37,403 bases of DNA from Terriglobia bacterium (GTDB lineage Bacteria > Acidobacteriota > Terriglobia > Bryobacterales > Bryobacteraceae), in NCBI GenBank assembly GCA_020073345.1, contig JAIQFI010000050.1, forward strand, positions 1 to 37,403. The letters are read 5' to 3'. Positions 1 to 8,361 of this stretch are shown here, one piece after another. How positions within the stretch are numbered: position 1 is the stretch's first letter; each line of letters starts with the position of its first letter. A model generated the notes under the pieces. It saw only the letters and a list, made by a program, of their open reading frames with translations, had not been told where the DNA came from and ran no database searches. Position numbers and translations under genes: made by a program.

Positions 1-311
1 GTGAATCTTCATGAGATGCCTCCTTGTGATGTTTCGCCACCTTTCTTTGTGCCAGAAAGAGTGGCAAAAGTCTCCTCTGAGTCTCGTCCCGGCGGAGCCG
101 CCCGTCGCTCGCCCAATAGGGCGACGGGCGGTGTAGCTGGGCACGAGACGACCTCGTTTCCCGGTGGTGAGTCCCCGAGCAGCGAGGCGGCGGACCATCC
201 CATTAGCTATCTTGCGAAAGATCTAAAGTAATACGATCATGGGAGATCTCCGCCGCTACTAGCGAACGGCGGGCACTCCAATCCGCCCGATTGCGATAGA
301 CGCCATTTAAG
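1..311. other. intergenic region with a long imperfect palindrome
   Basis: No convincing gene is seen here. An open frame starting at base 1 has a low-complexity Pro/Ser/Gly/Arg composition and no recognisable domain. The visible structure is an inverted repeat: 11-base arms at 98-108 and 121-131 pair perfectly, and outer 7-base arms at 81-87 and 143-149 also pair, so 81-149 can fold into a large interrupted hairpin. There is no T-run after it, so it looks more like a REP-type palindrome than an intrinsic terminator. Confidence 0.5.
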
Positions 312-560
312 ATGAGATTCCTATTCGTGGCCGTCCTCGCCGCGTTCGCGGCCGGATGTAGCGCCCCCGTTCAGAACGCGGCGAAACCGCCATCTGCAGA
401 AGAGCCGGCTTCCGCGTCGGCCGTTTTAACCGATTCAAGGTCATGGATCATGACATCATCGCCTTCCGGGCATGCCGAGAGTCAGCGAGCGGTACTTCTT
501 CTGGACAGGGGAGGGAAAGAAGGAAACTGCCGCTGGCAATTGCCGTCGCAGCCTACGTAG
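312..560 (+). pseudogene. 5' fragment of a lipoprotein gene, cut off by integrase DNA
   Basis: The first 16 or so residues form a clear lipoprotein signal peptide: a short charged start, a hydrophobic Val/Leu/Ala/Phe core and a lipobox (AAGC) with the lipidation cysteine at residue 16. A Pro/Ala/Ser/Glu-rich linker typical of mature lipoproteins follows up to about residue 43. After roughly base 440 the frame turns into nonsense, because the DNA there is recombinase-derived and coding in a different frame. I read this as the 5' end of a lipoprotein gene interrupted or fused by insertion of the neighbouring element. The mature function cannot be told. No good ribosome binding site is visible, so it may be silent. 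Confidence 0.4.
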
Positions 561-841
561 CCTCTTCAAGCTGGCCGGAGTTCCAGCACGGTCATCCGCA
601 CCGGTTTCGTGACATCTTTGCCGTCGAGCTACTTTTGGCCGGTGTTCCGCTGGAGCGCGTGTCCATTCTGTTGGGACACAGCAGCATCAGGATCACGGAA
701 AAGCACTACTCTCCATGGATTCGCGCCCGCCAGGAGCAATTGGAGGCAGATTTGGAGCGAAGCTGGATCACCGATCCAGTCGTGCTCGCCGCGACGAAGG
801 GTACACCAGAGGTACACGAGAAAAAGGAGAGTGCTAACTGA
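454..841 (+). pseudogene. frameshifted C-terminal remnant of a tyrosine recombinase (phage-type integrase)
   Basis: The catalytic C-terminal half of a tyrosine site-specific recombinase survives in two frames. Bases 454-585 read, in frame 1, a segment containing SERYFFW and LRSLFKLAGV. Near 585-590 there appears to be one extra base, and the protein continues in frame 2 with the HPHRFRD box (HxxR), the LLGHSSI box and the terminal region holding the nucleophile tyrosine (EKHYSPW). The N-terminal arm-binding and core-binding domains and the first catalytic arginine are absent. The fragment ends 22 bases before the 3' end of a tRNA-Lys gene, the usual position of an integrase beside its attachment site. 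It cannot make an active enzyme. It marks an old integrated element whose body is gone or lies left of the window. Confidence 0.82.
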
Positions 842-862
842 TGCAAAACAAACCAGAAACTT

Positions 863-938
863 TGGTGAGCCGGGCGGGACTCGAACCCGCGACCACCGCA
901 TTAAAAGTGCGATGCTCTACCAACTGAGCTACCGGCCC
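863..938 (-). tRNA. tRNA-Lys (anticodon UUU)
   Basis: Read on the minus strand this 76-nt sequence folds as a complete cloverleaf. It has a 7-bp acceptor stem (GGGCCGG with CCGGCTC, one G-U), a D arm with AGCTCAGTTGGTAGAGC, an anticodon loop CTTTTAA giving anticodon UUU, a 5-bp T stem around TTCGAGT, and an encoded 3' CCA. It is intact. Its 3' end faces an integrase remnant, so it probably served as an attachment site. Confidence 0.97.
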
Positions 939-960
939 GATCGGGAAAGTGGAGAGACCT

Positions 961-2622
961 CTATTGTAACGCGCGCTCCACGGCAGAGGCCAGTTGCGCG
1001 AGGCCCGCGCCCACATCCGAGCCCAAGTGAACATGCAGCGTCCGGCGGCCGCGCTCGCGCAGAACCTGCAGATCGCCGCTCGCCTGCGCCGCCTTCACCA
1101 CTCCGAACGTATACTTCTGCCCGGGCACGGGAACATCCTTGGCATCGTCGCAAGTAATCTGCAGGAACACGCCGGAGTTCGGCCCGCCTTTGTACGCCTG
1201 ACCCGTGGAGTGCAGGAAGCGCGGCCCAAATCCCAGGACCGTGGCGACTTTCTTTGCGTCGCGAACCCGGTAGCGAATCCCCTGCAGCGCGGCTTCGTGC
1301 GCGGCATTCATCTGGATGTAGGCCAGCGTACCGAAATAGTCGCCGGCATGAATGGTGCTCAGGTGCGCACGGACGCGCGATTCCAGATCTGCGTCTCCGA
1401 TCCGCACCACATCCTTCTCCGGCGGCAGCGAACGCGATTCTTCGAAAGCCGACGTCAGCTTCTTGGTCGCGATCTTCGCGGCTTCGACATCCGGCTGATC
1501 GAAGGGATTCACGTTGATGATGGAACCCGCCACTGCTGTCGCGATTTCCCAGCGGAAGAATTCGGCCCCGAGGTGGTAAACGTCCGGAACCGACAGCCGC
1601 ACTACGGGATGTCCGGCCGCTTCGAGTGCGGCCACGGCGCGGTCCTGTTGCGGGTCGGGGGCATTTTCCAGGCGCTCGTAAACGAAGACGCGATCCGACC
1701 CGTACACTGAGGGCACGCCCAGCGGCTCTCGATCCACTGGAATCAGCCCTTTGCCGACCTTGCCGGTGGATTCAGCTACAAGCTGCTCGAGCCAGGCACC
1801 CAGATCGTGAATGCCGGGGGAGGCAATCACGGTGACCTTATCGCGCCCGGCGAGGGCAAGAGATCCCAACAGCGCGCCCAGCACGACACCTGGATTCTGG
1901 GTCACATCCACTGTCGAGCCGGGGTGCGGCGGCGAACACGCTCGCACCATGCCCTGCGCCAGACCCAGAAACATGGGAACGTCGACGCCCATCCCCGCGG
2001 CCGGTATCATTCCGAAATCAGAGAGAGCCGAATATCGTCCCCCGATGCTCGGCAAGCCGAAGAAGATGCGCCAGAAGCCGTCCTGCTCGGCCACCTGCTG
2101 CATCTTCGATCCAGGATCGGTGATGGCGACGAAGCGGCTCCCGTCGCGGCCGGAGCGTTCGAAGAAATATTGCTTGAAGATGTTCGGTTCGAGCGTCGAT
2201 CCGGATTTGCTGGAGACGATAAACAGCGTGCTGGCCAGATTGACGCGGCTTTCGACCGCCAGCAACTGCGCCGGGTCGGTGGAATCGAGCACGTGCAACT
2301 CGGGGAATCCGTCGTGTTTGCCGAAGGAAAGCGCGTGCACTTCCGGGCACAGGCTCGATCCACCCATCCCCAAGAGCAGGATGTGCGTAAATCCGCGCTG
2401 CCTTACTTCTTTGGAGAATGTGGCGAAGCGCGCGGCGGCGTTAAGCTGCGCCTCGACGATATCCAGCCAGCCGAGCCACTTGCTCTCGTCGGCGCCGGTC
2501 CACAGCGAGGCGTCTTTGGACCACAGACGGGCGACCTTGTTACCGGTACGCCAGCCGTCGAGAGTGCGCTGCAGTGTTGCGCGCTGATCCGGAGTCAGCG
2601 TGAAGGTTCCTGGGGAAGACAC
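961..2622 (-). CDS. pgi: glucose-6-phosphate isomerase
   Basis: Interconverts glucose 6-phosphate and fructose 6-phosphate in the cytoplasm. The 553-residue protein has two SIS-type sugar-phosphate domains. Visible signatures are LLLGMGGSSLCPEV at about 83-96, the phosphate-binding SSKSGSTLEP at about 137-146, and the GGRYSALSDFG region at about 194-204. The overall sequence resembles the isomerase half of the bifunctional transaldolase/phosphoglucose isomerases found in Acidobacteriota rather than the classical E. coli enzyme, but no transaldolase gene lies beside it. The start is GTG, with GGAG four bases upstream. That GGAG sits in the 3' arm of a small 6-bp hairpin (2629-2644), which could affect initiation. 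The gene follows a bactofilin gene on the same strand after 44 bases. The tRNA-Lys lies just downstream. Confidence 0.93.
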   Translation of the reverse strand: MSSPGTFTLTPDQRATLQRTLDGWRTGNKVARLWSKDASLWTGADESKWLGWLDIVEAQLNAAARFATFSKEVRQRGFTHILLLGMGGSSLCPEVHALSFGKHDGFPELHVLDSTDPAQLLAVESRVNLASTLFIVSSKSGSTLEPNIFKQYFFERSGRDGSRFVAITDPGSKMQQVAEQDGFWRIFFGLPSIGGRYSALSDFGMIPAAGMGVDVPMFLGLAQGMVRACSPPHPGSTVDVTQNPGVVLGALLGSLALAGRDKVTVIASPGIHDLGAWLEQLVAESTGKVGKGLIPVDREPLGVPSVYGSDRVFVYERLENAPDPQQDRAVAALEAAGHPVVRLSVPDVYHLGAEFFRWEIATAVAGSIINVNPFDQPDVEAAKIATKKLTSAFEESRSLPPEKDVVRIGDADLESRVRAHLSTIHAGDYFGTLAYIQMNAAHEAALQGIRYRVRDAKKVATVLGFGPRFLHSTGQAYKGGPNSGVFLQITCDDAKDVPVPGQKYTFGVVKAAQASGDLQVLRERGRRTLHVHLGSDVGAGLAQLASAVERALQ

Positions 2623-2628
2623 AATGCT

Positions 2629-2644
2629 CCGATGGTAGCATCGG
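2629..2644 (-). promoter_or_regulatory. small hairpin overlapping the pgi ribosome binding site
   Basis: A 6-bp perfect stem (CCGATG / CATCGG) with a 4-base loop lies between the bactofilin stop and the pgi start. The last bases of its 3' arm belong to the GGAG that serves pgi. It has no T-run, so it is not an obvious terminator. It may instead modulate translation; that role is inference. Confidence 0.3.
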
Positions 2645-2666
2645 GGCTTCTGCTTTTGGCTGATGG

Positions 2667-2993
2667 TTAGCCGGCGCTGGGCTTGGCGATATCCACGCCG
2701 CCCTTGAAATAGGCGCCGTCTTCGATCACGATTCCAGCGGTTCTCACGTCGCCCACCAGGTTCGCGCCCTTGCGGAGTATGATGCGCTCGGAAGCGTCGA
2801 TATTGCCTTGCACCGCGCCGGCGATATCTACCTCTTTCGCCTTGATGTTGGCGGAGGCTTTTCCTTTGGGGCCGATGGTGAGGCGGCTATCCAGCTCTAC
2901 TTGGCCTTCCAGTTCGCCGTTGAGCTGCAGCGTTTCTTTACTGGTGACCTCGCCCTTGATCTTCATCGTCTCGCCGATCAGTGTACCGTCCAT
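2667..2993 (-). CDS. bactofilin (polymer-forming cytoskeletal protein)
   Basis: A 108-residue protein that is almost entirely the bactofilin domain, a right-handed beta-helix built from short repeats with regularly spaced Gly/Ala and Ile/Val. Examples are the stretches around GEVTSKETLQLNGELEGQV and VDIAGAVQGNIDASE. Family members polymerise without nucleotide and act in cell shape, stalk or polarity functions, often membrane-associated. There are no membrane segments. The short N-terminus carries the ...GTLIGETMKIKGEV start common in the family. A GGAG five bases before the ATG supports the start. It is the first gene of a short minus-strand pair with pgi, separated by 68 bases from the upstream membrane-anchor gene. 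Confidence 0.9.
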   Translation of the reverse strand: MDGTLIGETMKIKGEVTSKETLQLNGELEGQVELDSRLTIGPKGKASANIKAKEVDIAGAVQGNIDASERIILRKGANLVGDVRTAGIVIEDGAYFKGGVDIAKPSAG

Positions 2994-3061
2994 GTATTCT
3001 CCGTTCCTCTCGATGTTGTCCGGTCACCGTACCACCCGACGGTACCCTATTGATCTTAACT

Positions 3062-3661
3062 TTATTTCTCCATCTTGTGGAGCTGGTAAAACCCGCTCAT
3101 CTTCAGCGTGACTACGATTGGCTTGCCGCTCAGGTTCAGCCAGAACCATCCGTGGATCCCTTCGAACGGGGCGACGAACGTTCCGTTGCCCTTGGTGTTT
3201 TCCTGCTCCTCTCGATAGCGCGTCGCATGCTTCGGGTCGTTCGACGGTTCACCATGAAAGTCGTAGTATACGCTTTCGCGATCAACGGACCAGCTGTAGA
3301 CCATCGATTCACCCGCCTTCATGGAAACTTTGTACTCGATCTCGCCGTCGGGACCTAGTGGAATCTTGACGGTGTCGCTCCGGTACTCGGTGGGATAGAA
3401 CCAGGCGTTCGTTGTGAGCGCGGGTGTGGTGGTCGCCTTGCCGTCGCCTTTTCCGTCCGCTGGCGCAGCTTCCGCTGGCGCCTTAGCGACCGTAGGCGTC
3501 GCGAGCGCAATCAGGCCGGTTAGCTTGCCGAAACCTGTGGGATCTTTGCGGTACTCGGCAGGCATAATCACGCAGACGGTAAGAACAGCTCCCACCAGCG
3601 CGGCGATCGCCAGGCGCAGCAGTAAGCCGCCACGGGATGGCATTTGCAGAGCGGGATTCAT
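3062..3661 (-). CDS. single-pass membrane anchor protein linked to a HupE/UreJ-like permease
   Basis: A 199-residue protein with one N-terminal transmembrane helix (about residues 13-34), a low-complexity Ala/Pro/Lys/Gly linker (about 55-85), and a soluble domain (about 86-199) predicted to lie outside the cytoplasm. The soluble domain is rich in aromatic and beta-type residues, ending in a GWFWLNLSGKP region. From memory, proteins of this layout are annotated as transmembrane anchor proteins and occur beside HupE/UreJ-like genes in several phyla. Their function is unknown. Its ATG overlaps the stop of the HupE/UreJ-like gene (ATGA), which implies translational coupling and a shared job, perhaps in metal uptake. 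No metal-binding cluster or catalytic motif is visible. Confidence 0.75.
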   Translation of the reverse strand: MNPALQMPSRGGLLLRLAIAALVGAVLTVCVIMPAEYRKDPTGFGKLTGLIALATPTVAKAPAEAAPADGKGDGKATTTPALTTNAWFYPTEYRSDTVKIPLGPDGEIEYKVSMKAGESMVYSWSVDRESVYYDFHGEPSNDPKHATRYREEQENTKGNGTFVAPFEGIHGWFWLNLSGKPIVVTLKMSGFYQLHKMEK

Positions 3662-4338
3662 ATGGCGCCTCCAAACTTGTAGCCGGCGAGTTGATACCCG
3701 ATTAAGAGGAAGCCCGCGGTCATCAACAGCACGTTGGCGAGTACCGCGTGCTTCCCGAAGTCAGCCGTGCGGCGCCATTGGGTCATGACAAAGAGAATCA
3801 CGGTGAGCGCCAGGAGCTGGCCAATCTCCACTCCTACATTGAACGAAATCATATTAGCCACCAACCCTTGGCGCGAGAGATTAAACTCCTGAAGCTTTGT
3901 CGCCAGGCCGAATCCGTGGATTAACCCGAAGCCGAGGACCGCGGCTTTCGCGTTAATCTGAAAGCCGAATAAGGTTCGAAATCCGTCGAGATTGTCGAAG
4001 GCCTTGTAGACGACGGAGAGTCCGATCAACGCGTCCACGATGTAGGAGTTCACGTGGATTCCGCCCAGCACGCCCGCGAGCAGCGTGATGCTATGCCCCA
4101 CGGCAAAACAAGTGACGTACACGGCTACGTCTTTGAGTTTGTATAAGAAAAAAATCACGCCGACCAGAAAAAGCAGGTGATCGTAGCCGGTCACCATGTG
4201 CTTCGCGCCCAGGTAAAGGAACGGAGCGATGTGCGTGCCGGTCGAGTTCCGGACGAAATCGGCATCACGGCCAGTCACCGTGTGTGCCAAGGCGAGCGTC
4301 GCGGTCGCCAGGAGGACGGGGAGGAGCTTCTTAAGCAT
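3658..4338 (-). CDS. HupE/UreJ-like membrane protein (possible nickel/cobalt or related metal permease)
   Basis: A 226-residue protein starting at the ATG at 4338 (MLKKLLPV...), chosen because it begins with a signal-like segment and avoids overlap with glcF. It matches the HupE/UreJ type-2 family pattern: an N-terminal hydrophobic segment, an extracytoplasmic stretch, the GYDHLLFLVGV motif at the start of the core, then several helices including AVGHSIT, GLIHGFGLA and NVGVEIGQL. Histidines inside membrane segments fit transport of a divalent metal, but the substrate of this subfamily is not established. It begins 8 bases after the glcF stop and overlaps the anchor-protein gene by four bases, so it sits in one five-gene operon with glcDEF. 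Confidence 0.82.
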   Translation of the reverse strand: MLKKLLPVLLATATLALAHTVTGRDADFVRNSTGTHIAPFLYLGAKHMVTGYDHLLFLVGVIFFLYKLKDVAVYVTCFAVGHSITLLAGVLGGIHVNSYIVDALIGLSVVYKAFDNLDGFRTLFGFQINAKAAVLGFGLIHGFGLATKLQEFNLSRQGLVANMISFNVGVEIGQLLALTVILFVMTQWRRTADFGKHAVLANVLLMTAGFLLIGYQLAGYKFGGAI

Positions 4339-4346
4339 CGTTACTA

Positions 4347-5657
4347 CTATAAGCCAGTGGGTCGAACTCCTCGTACCGAGGCGTCGATCAACTGAATAGT
4401 GTGCAGCACCGGCGTTTTCTGCCCCCTGCGCTCGAGCGCCGCGGCGATTTGGAGCATGCATCCGACATTGCCGGTCGCAACGACGTCGGGCCGGGCTGTG
4501 GCGACGTGCTGCGCCTTGCGATCGGCGAGCTCGCCGGCAGTGTTCGGCTGAACCAGATTGTAGATGCCGGCCGAGCCGCAGCACAAAGCGCTTTCCGGCA
4601 GATCCAGCATTTGGACGCCGGGGATTGCGGAGAGCTGCGCCCGAGGCTGGGTCCGCACGCGCTGCGCGTGCTGTAGATGGCACGAGTCGTGATAGGCGAC
4701 GCGCATGTTCAGCGGTTGTCGTGCAGCCCTGGGACCGAGTTCTTCCAGAAACTCGGCGATATCTTTACACTTGTCCGAGAATCGCGCCGCGCGCTCGGCG
4801 TATTGAGGATCGTCGCGCAACTGGTAGCCGTACTCTCGGACGTTCGACCCGCAGCCGCCGGCGTTGGTGATGATGACGTCGACCTGCGACCGCTCGAAAA
4901 CGTCGATCACGCGCCGCGCCAGATCCAGTGCGGGCGCTTCCTCGCCGGCGTGTACCATCAGCGCTCCGCAGCAGGGCTGATCTGGCGGGGCGATCACCTC
5001 GCAGCCTTCGGCGGCCAGCACGCGCACGGTGGCGGCGTTAATCTCCGGCATGAACTCGCGCTGGACACATCCCAGCAGCAGGCCCACTCGCTTACGCTTC
5101 TCGCCTCGCGCGGGTGTTACGGATGCGATGGTCTGACTCGCCCCCAGCTTCGGCATCAGACCCTCCATCGCGCGCAATTGCTTCGGGAGCAACTTCAGCA
5201 GACCTGATCCGCGAATCAAAGTCTGCAGCCCGGATTTCTGATACACGTGCAGGAAAACCCGCAGGAGCCGCAATCGGTCGACGCGGGGAAACGTGCTGAA
5301 GATCATCCATCGATGAAGGCGCTCCGCAGTCGTGCGAGGATGCTGGCGCTGGATTTGCGCGCGCGTTGCCTCGATTAGCTTGGCGTAATCGACTCCGGAA
5401 GGGCACGCCGTCATGCACGACATACACCCCAAACAGGTGTCCATGTGCTGAACCCACGGATCCGTCATGGCGGTAGCGCCGTCGCTCGCCATCTTCATCA
5501 GGTAGATGCGGCCGCGCGGAGAATCCATCTCATTACCCCACAGCACGTAGGTTGGGCAGGCTGGAAGGCAGAATCCGCAGTGCACGCACTGATTGATGAG
5601 CTCCGGAGCCGGCGGATGATGCTGGTCAAATGCTTGAAAGGGCGGTGCGGGCGTCAT
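4347..5657 (-). CDS. glcF: glycolate oxidase iron-sulfur subunit GlcF
   Basis: The 436-residue iron-sulfur subunit of glycolate oxidase passes electrons from the flavin subunits to the quinone pool at the membrane. Two ferredoxin-type 4Fe-4S motifs are complete: cysteines at 24, 27, 30, 34 (CVHCGFCLPACP) and 75, 78, 81, 85 (CLGCMSCMTACP). Two CCG domains follow, with CCG at about 230 (QPCCGALMVH) and about 370 (ALCCGSAGIYN). These bind a further cluster in this family. The start codon shares one base with the stop of glcE (TGATG), indicating translational coupling. Family members also include lactate and glycerol-3-phosphate dehydrogenase subunits; the glcD-glcE-glcF order makes glycolate the best reading. 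Confidence 0.93.
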   Translation of the reverse strand: MTPAPPFQAFDQHHPPAPELINQCVHCGFCLPACPTYVLWGNEMDSPRGRIYLMKMASDGATAMTDPWVQHMDTCLGCMSCMTACPSGVDYAKLIEATRAQIQRQHPRTTAERLHRWMIFSTFPRVDRLRLLRVFLHVYQKSGLQTLIRGSGLLKLLPKQLRAMEGLMPKLGASQTIASVTPARGEKRKRVGLLLGCVQREFMPEINAATVRVLAAEGCEVIAPPDQPCCGALMVHAGEEAPALDLARRVIDVFERSQVDVIITNAGGCGSNVREYGYQLRDDPQYAERAARFSDKCKDIAEFLEELGPRAARQPLNMRVAYHDSCHLQHAQRVRTQPRAQLSAIPGVQMLDLPESALCCGSAGIYNLVQPNTAGELADRKAQHVATARPDVVATGNVGCMLQIAAALERRGQKTPVLHTIQLIDASVRGVRPTGL

Positions 5658-6856
5658 CAGATGCCACCCACGAAACGGCCGGGGTTCAGTGTGCCTTTGG
5701 GGTCGAACTGCTCCTTCACCGCGCGCATCAATGGCAATGAGTCGCCCGGCGAGCCCCAGGCGTCGAGTTTCGTTGCGCCCAGGATCATGAGAGATCCTCC
5801 GTCTCGTTCCATGGCTGCTCGAAGTTCTTGAACATCGCCGTCAAAGCGGGCGTAGCCGATTCCGGTTGCCTGTATAACGAAGCGTGAGAGCGGCGCCGCG
5901 GCCGCTGAAATCCTTGAGGGCAGGGTCGTGAACTTCACAATCGGCCCTGCTCCTGAAGATGGCCACAGGTCTTCCCGCGCTTTCCAGACCGCAGGCGAGC
6001 CTTCCCGGACCTCGCCGAACTTTTTGATCACCGACTCCTGCGCGGCGATGCCGTCCAGCGTGCCCTCTAACAAGATATCGACATTTCCGTCTCGTGCTTG
6101 CACAGCGGCAGGCGCCAGTTGCTCGCCAAGGATCGAAAGAATCACGCGTTGCATCGCGTCTGCATCTCCCACGGCGATCGTGAGCGTCCGCGTGTTTCGC
6201 GGTAGGGGATGGAGTCGAAACACCGCGCGCGTAATCACCCCCAGCGTCCCCAGCGAACCTGTCGCCAGCTTGGGAAGATCGTAACCCGCGACGTTCTTTA
6301 CCACTTTCCCACCGCTCGAGGCGATAGTCCCGTCCGCCAGCGCGAGCGTGACACCGATGATCAGATCGCGCAGGGCTCCGTAACCCAATCGAAGTGTTCC
6401 GCTATCGTTGGTGGCGAGGATTCCGCCGATGGTGGCCCGCTCCGGCCACAGCGGGTCGACGGCCAGGCGCTGACCGTGCTGGGCCAGCGTGCGCTGCAAC
6501 TGCGCTACGGTACAACCGGCTTCGACGGTCACCGTCAGATCCGCCCAGGCATGTTCGATAACTTGATTCAGGCGACGGACTGAGAGGACGACATCTGCCT
6601 GTCGCGACGGATTCCCCCAGTCGAGCTTGGTCCCGCCGCCGCACGGGATCACCGCCAGCCCAGCTTGATTGGCGCAGCGCAGGACCGAAGCCGTCTGGCG
6701 CTCGTCCGCGGGCTCGACAACGACCAGCGGGACCACGCCGGCAACTGCGTCCACCTCCGTTGCGAGGCGAACGTGCTCCGGTCCGACGATCGCCCGCAAA
6801 ACTTCTCCGATACCGTCGGCCTCGGTGCGCGAAGCGGGCCGGAATCGCTCGGCCAT
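5657..6856 (-). CDS. glcE: glycolate oxidase FAD-binding subunit GlcE
   Basis: A 399-residue flavoprotein subunit of glycolate oxidase. The FAD-binding PCMH-type domain occupies about residues 38-220, with the pyrophosphate loop in VIPCGGGTKLDWGN and the later GGILATNDSG and NVAGYDLPKL segments typical of GlcE. The C-terminal half is the substrate-side domain, shorter than in GlcD. GlcE lacks the full catalytic C-terminus of GlcD and is needed for activity of the complex. It starts three bases after the glcD stop and its stop overlaps the glcF start by one base. The usual length is about 350-400 residues, so the gene is complete. Confidence 0.92.
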   Translation of the reverse strand: MAERFRPASRTEADGIGEVLRAIVGPEHVRLATEVDAVAGVVPLVVVEPADERQTASVLRCANQAGLAVIPCGGGTKLDWGNPSRQADVVLSVRRLNQVIEHAWADLTVTVEAGCTVAQLQRTLAQHGQRLAVDPLWPERATIGGILATNDSGTLRLGYGALRDLIIGVTLALADGTIASSGGKVVKNVAGYDLPKLATGSLGTLGVITRAVFRLHPLPRNTRTLTIAVGDADAMQRVILSILGEQLAPAAVQARDGNVDILLEGTLDGIAAQESVIKKFGEVREGSPAVWKAREDLWPSSGAGPIVKFTTLPSRISAAAAPLSRFVIQATGIGYARFDGDVQELRAAMERDGGSLMILGATKLDAWGSPGDSLPLMRAVKEQFDPKGTLNPGRFVGGI

Positions 6857-6859
6857 GGT

Positions 6860-8308
6860 TTAGTAGCGCTCCGCGATACCGGCGGTTTCTAAAGGATGCG
6901 GAACATACTCGCCGGGTTTGTCGCCGCACAGACGCGTTCGCGGAAAAACCTTGGTGGGATTGGAAAGCTGCAAGGGATCGAAGGCGCAGCGCACGCGCTG
7001 CATGGTGTCGAGGTCCGGCTCGGCGAACATTTTCGACATCATATGCTTCTTCTCTTCGCCTACGCCATGCTCGCCGGTGATCGATCCGCCCTTTTCGATG
7101 CACAGTTCTAGGATTCTCTCCGACAGCCGCTCGGCGGCTTTTTCCTGACCGGGAACACGGCGATCATACAGGACCAGCGGATGCAGATTTCCGTCGCCGG
7201 CGTGGAAGACATTCGCGACGCGCAATCCGGTCTCAGCGCTCAATTCTTTTATCTCATTGAGGATTTGGGGCAGGGAAGTCCGCGGGATCACTCCATCCTG
7301 CACGATGTAGTTCGGCGAGATCCGGCCCATAGCCGCGAACGCAGCCTTGCGTCCCTTCCAGACCAGCGCCCGCTCGGCTTCCGACTGCGCCACGCGAATT
7401 TCCCACGCCCCGTTCTGGCGGCAGATTTCGTCGACGTGCGCCATGAGCGCGTCCACTTCGGCGACGGGCCCGTCTAACTCAACGAGAAGAAGTCCGCCGC
7501 AATTCGGATAGTTGGCATGCACGGCGGCCTCGGCGGCTTGAATCGCCAGATTGTCCATCATTTCGATGGCGGCCGGGAGCATGCCCGTCGCGATGATGCC
7601 ACTGACGGCAGCGCCGGCCTCGTTGGTGCTATGGAACGCAGCCAACAGTGTCCGCACGCATTCGGGCCGCTTCACGATCCGCAGGATAATCTTGGTCGCG
7701 ATCCCCAGAGTGCCTTCCGAGCCGACGAAGACACCGGCGAGATCGTAGCCGGGCGCGTCCAGGGTCTTACTGCCCAGGTGAACCAGCGATCCATCCGGCA
7801 ACACGACGTCTAAGCCCAGTACATGCGTCGTCGTAAAGCCGTACTTCAGGCAGTGCGCACCGCCGGAGTTTTCGGCGACATTACCTCCAATGCTGCACAC
7901 CGATTGCGAGGAAGGGTCGGGAGCATAGAAGAAATTCGCGGAAGCCACGCGGCCCGTGACCTCCAGGTTGATCACGCCCGGTTCCACCACCACGCGCGCA
8001 TTGGCCAGGTCGACCTCCAGAATCCGCTTCATGCGCGCGAGGCAGATCACGATTCCGCCGGCCACCGGCAGCGCTCCGCCGCTCAAGCCCGTACCGGAAC
8101 CGCGCGCGACGAACGGAATCCGCTCGCGATGGCACACGCGCACGACGGCCTGCACTTGTTCCGTGGAATCGGGCAAGACCACAGCACTCGGAATCACGCG
8201 GAAGTTGGTGAGGCCGTCGCACTCGTAGGTCCGCAGTTCCTCGCTCGAAGAAATCAGGCCATGGGGGCCAAGAATTCCGCGCAGTTCCTCAAGGATATTG
8301 GGGTTCAC
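6860..8308 (-). CDS. glcD: glycolate oxidase catalytic FAD subunit GlcD
   Basis: A 482-residue FAD-linked 2-hydroxyacid dehydrogenase that oxidises glycolate to glyoxylate. Signatures run in order. FVARGSGTGLSGGA is the FAD pyrophosphate loop, followed by SIGGNVAENSGGAHCLKYG and GVFVGSEGTLGI. The C-terminal FAD-oxidase domain then has VFHAGDGNLHPLV and GGSITGEHGVGEEKK, which contain the substrate and metal histidines. Length and order match GlcD. The start is GTG (8308), with only a weak AGGT upstream. It is the first gene of glcDEF. A 53-base gap separates it from the upstream oxidoreductase gene on the same strand. D-lactate dehydrogenase is the main alternative, but single-subunit lactate enzymes lack adjacent glcE and glcF. 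Confidence 0.93.
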   Translation of the reverse strand: MNPNILEELRGILGPHGLISSSEELRTYECDGLTNFRVIPSAVVLPDSTEQVQAVVRVCHRERIPFVARGSGTGLSGGALPVAGGIVICLARMKRILEVDLANARVVVEPGVINLEVTGRVASANFFYAPDPSSQSVCSIGGNVAENSGGAHCLKYGFTTTHVLGLDVVLPDGSLVHLGSKTLDAPGYDLAGVFVGSEGTLGIATKIILRIVKRPECVRTLLAAFHSTNEAGAAVSGIIATGMLPAAIEMMDNLAIQAAEAAVHANYPNCGGLLLVELDGPVAEVDALMAHVDEICRQNGAWEIRVAQSEAERALVWKGRKAAFAAMGRISPNYIVQDGVIPRTSLPQILNEIKELSAETGLRVANVFHAGDGNLHPLVLYDRRVPGQEKAAERLSERILELCIEKGGSITGEHGVGEEKKHMMSKMFAEPDLDTMQRVRCAFDPLQLSNPTKVFPRTRLCGDKPGEYVPHPLETAGIAERY

Positions 8309-8361
8309 CTACAGATACCGTGCACTTCAAGCGTAGTTTTAGGATACATCGGACCTAGCCC

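Noticed and set aside
1-231. Open frame from the first base of the window
   Set aside because: No ribosome binding site or recognisable domain, low-complexity composition, and it runs through a long palindrome; treated as intergenic.
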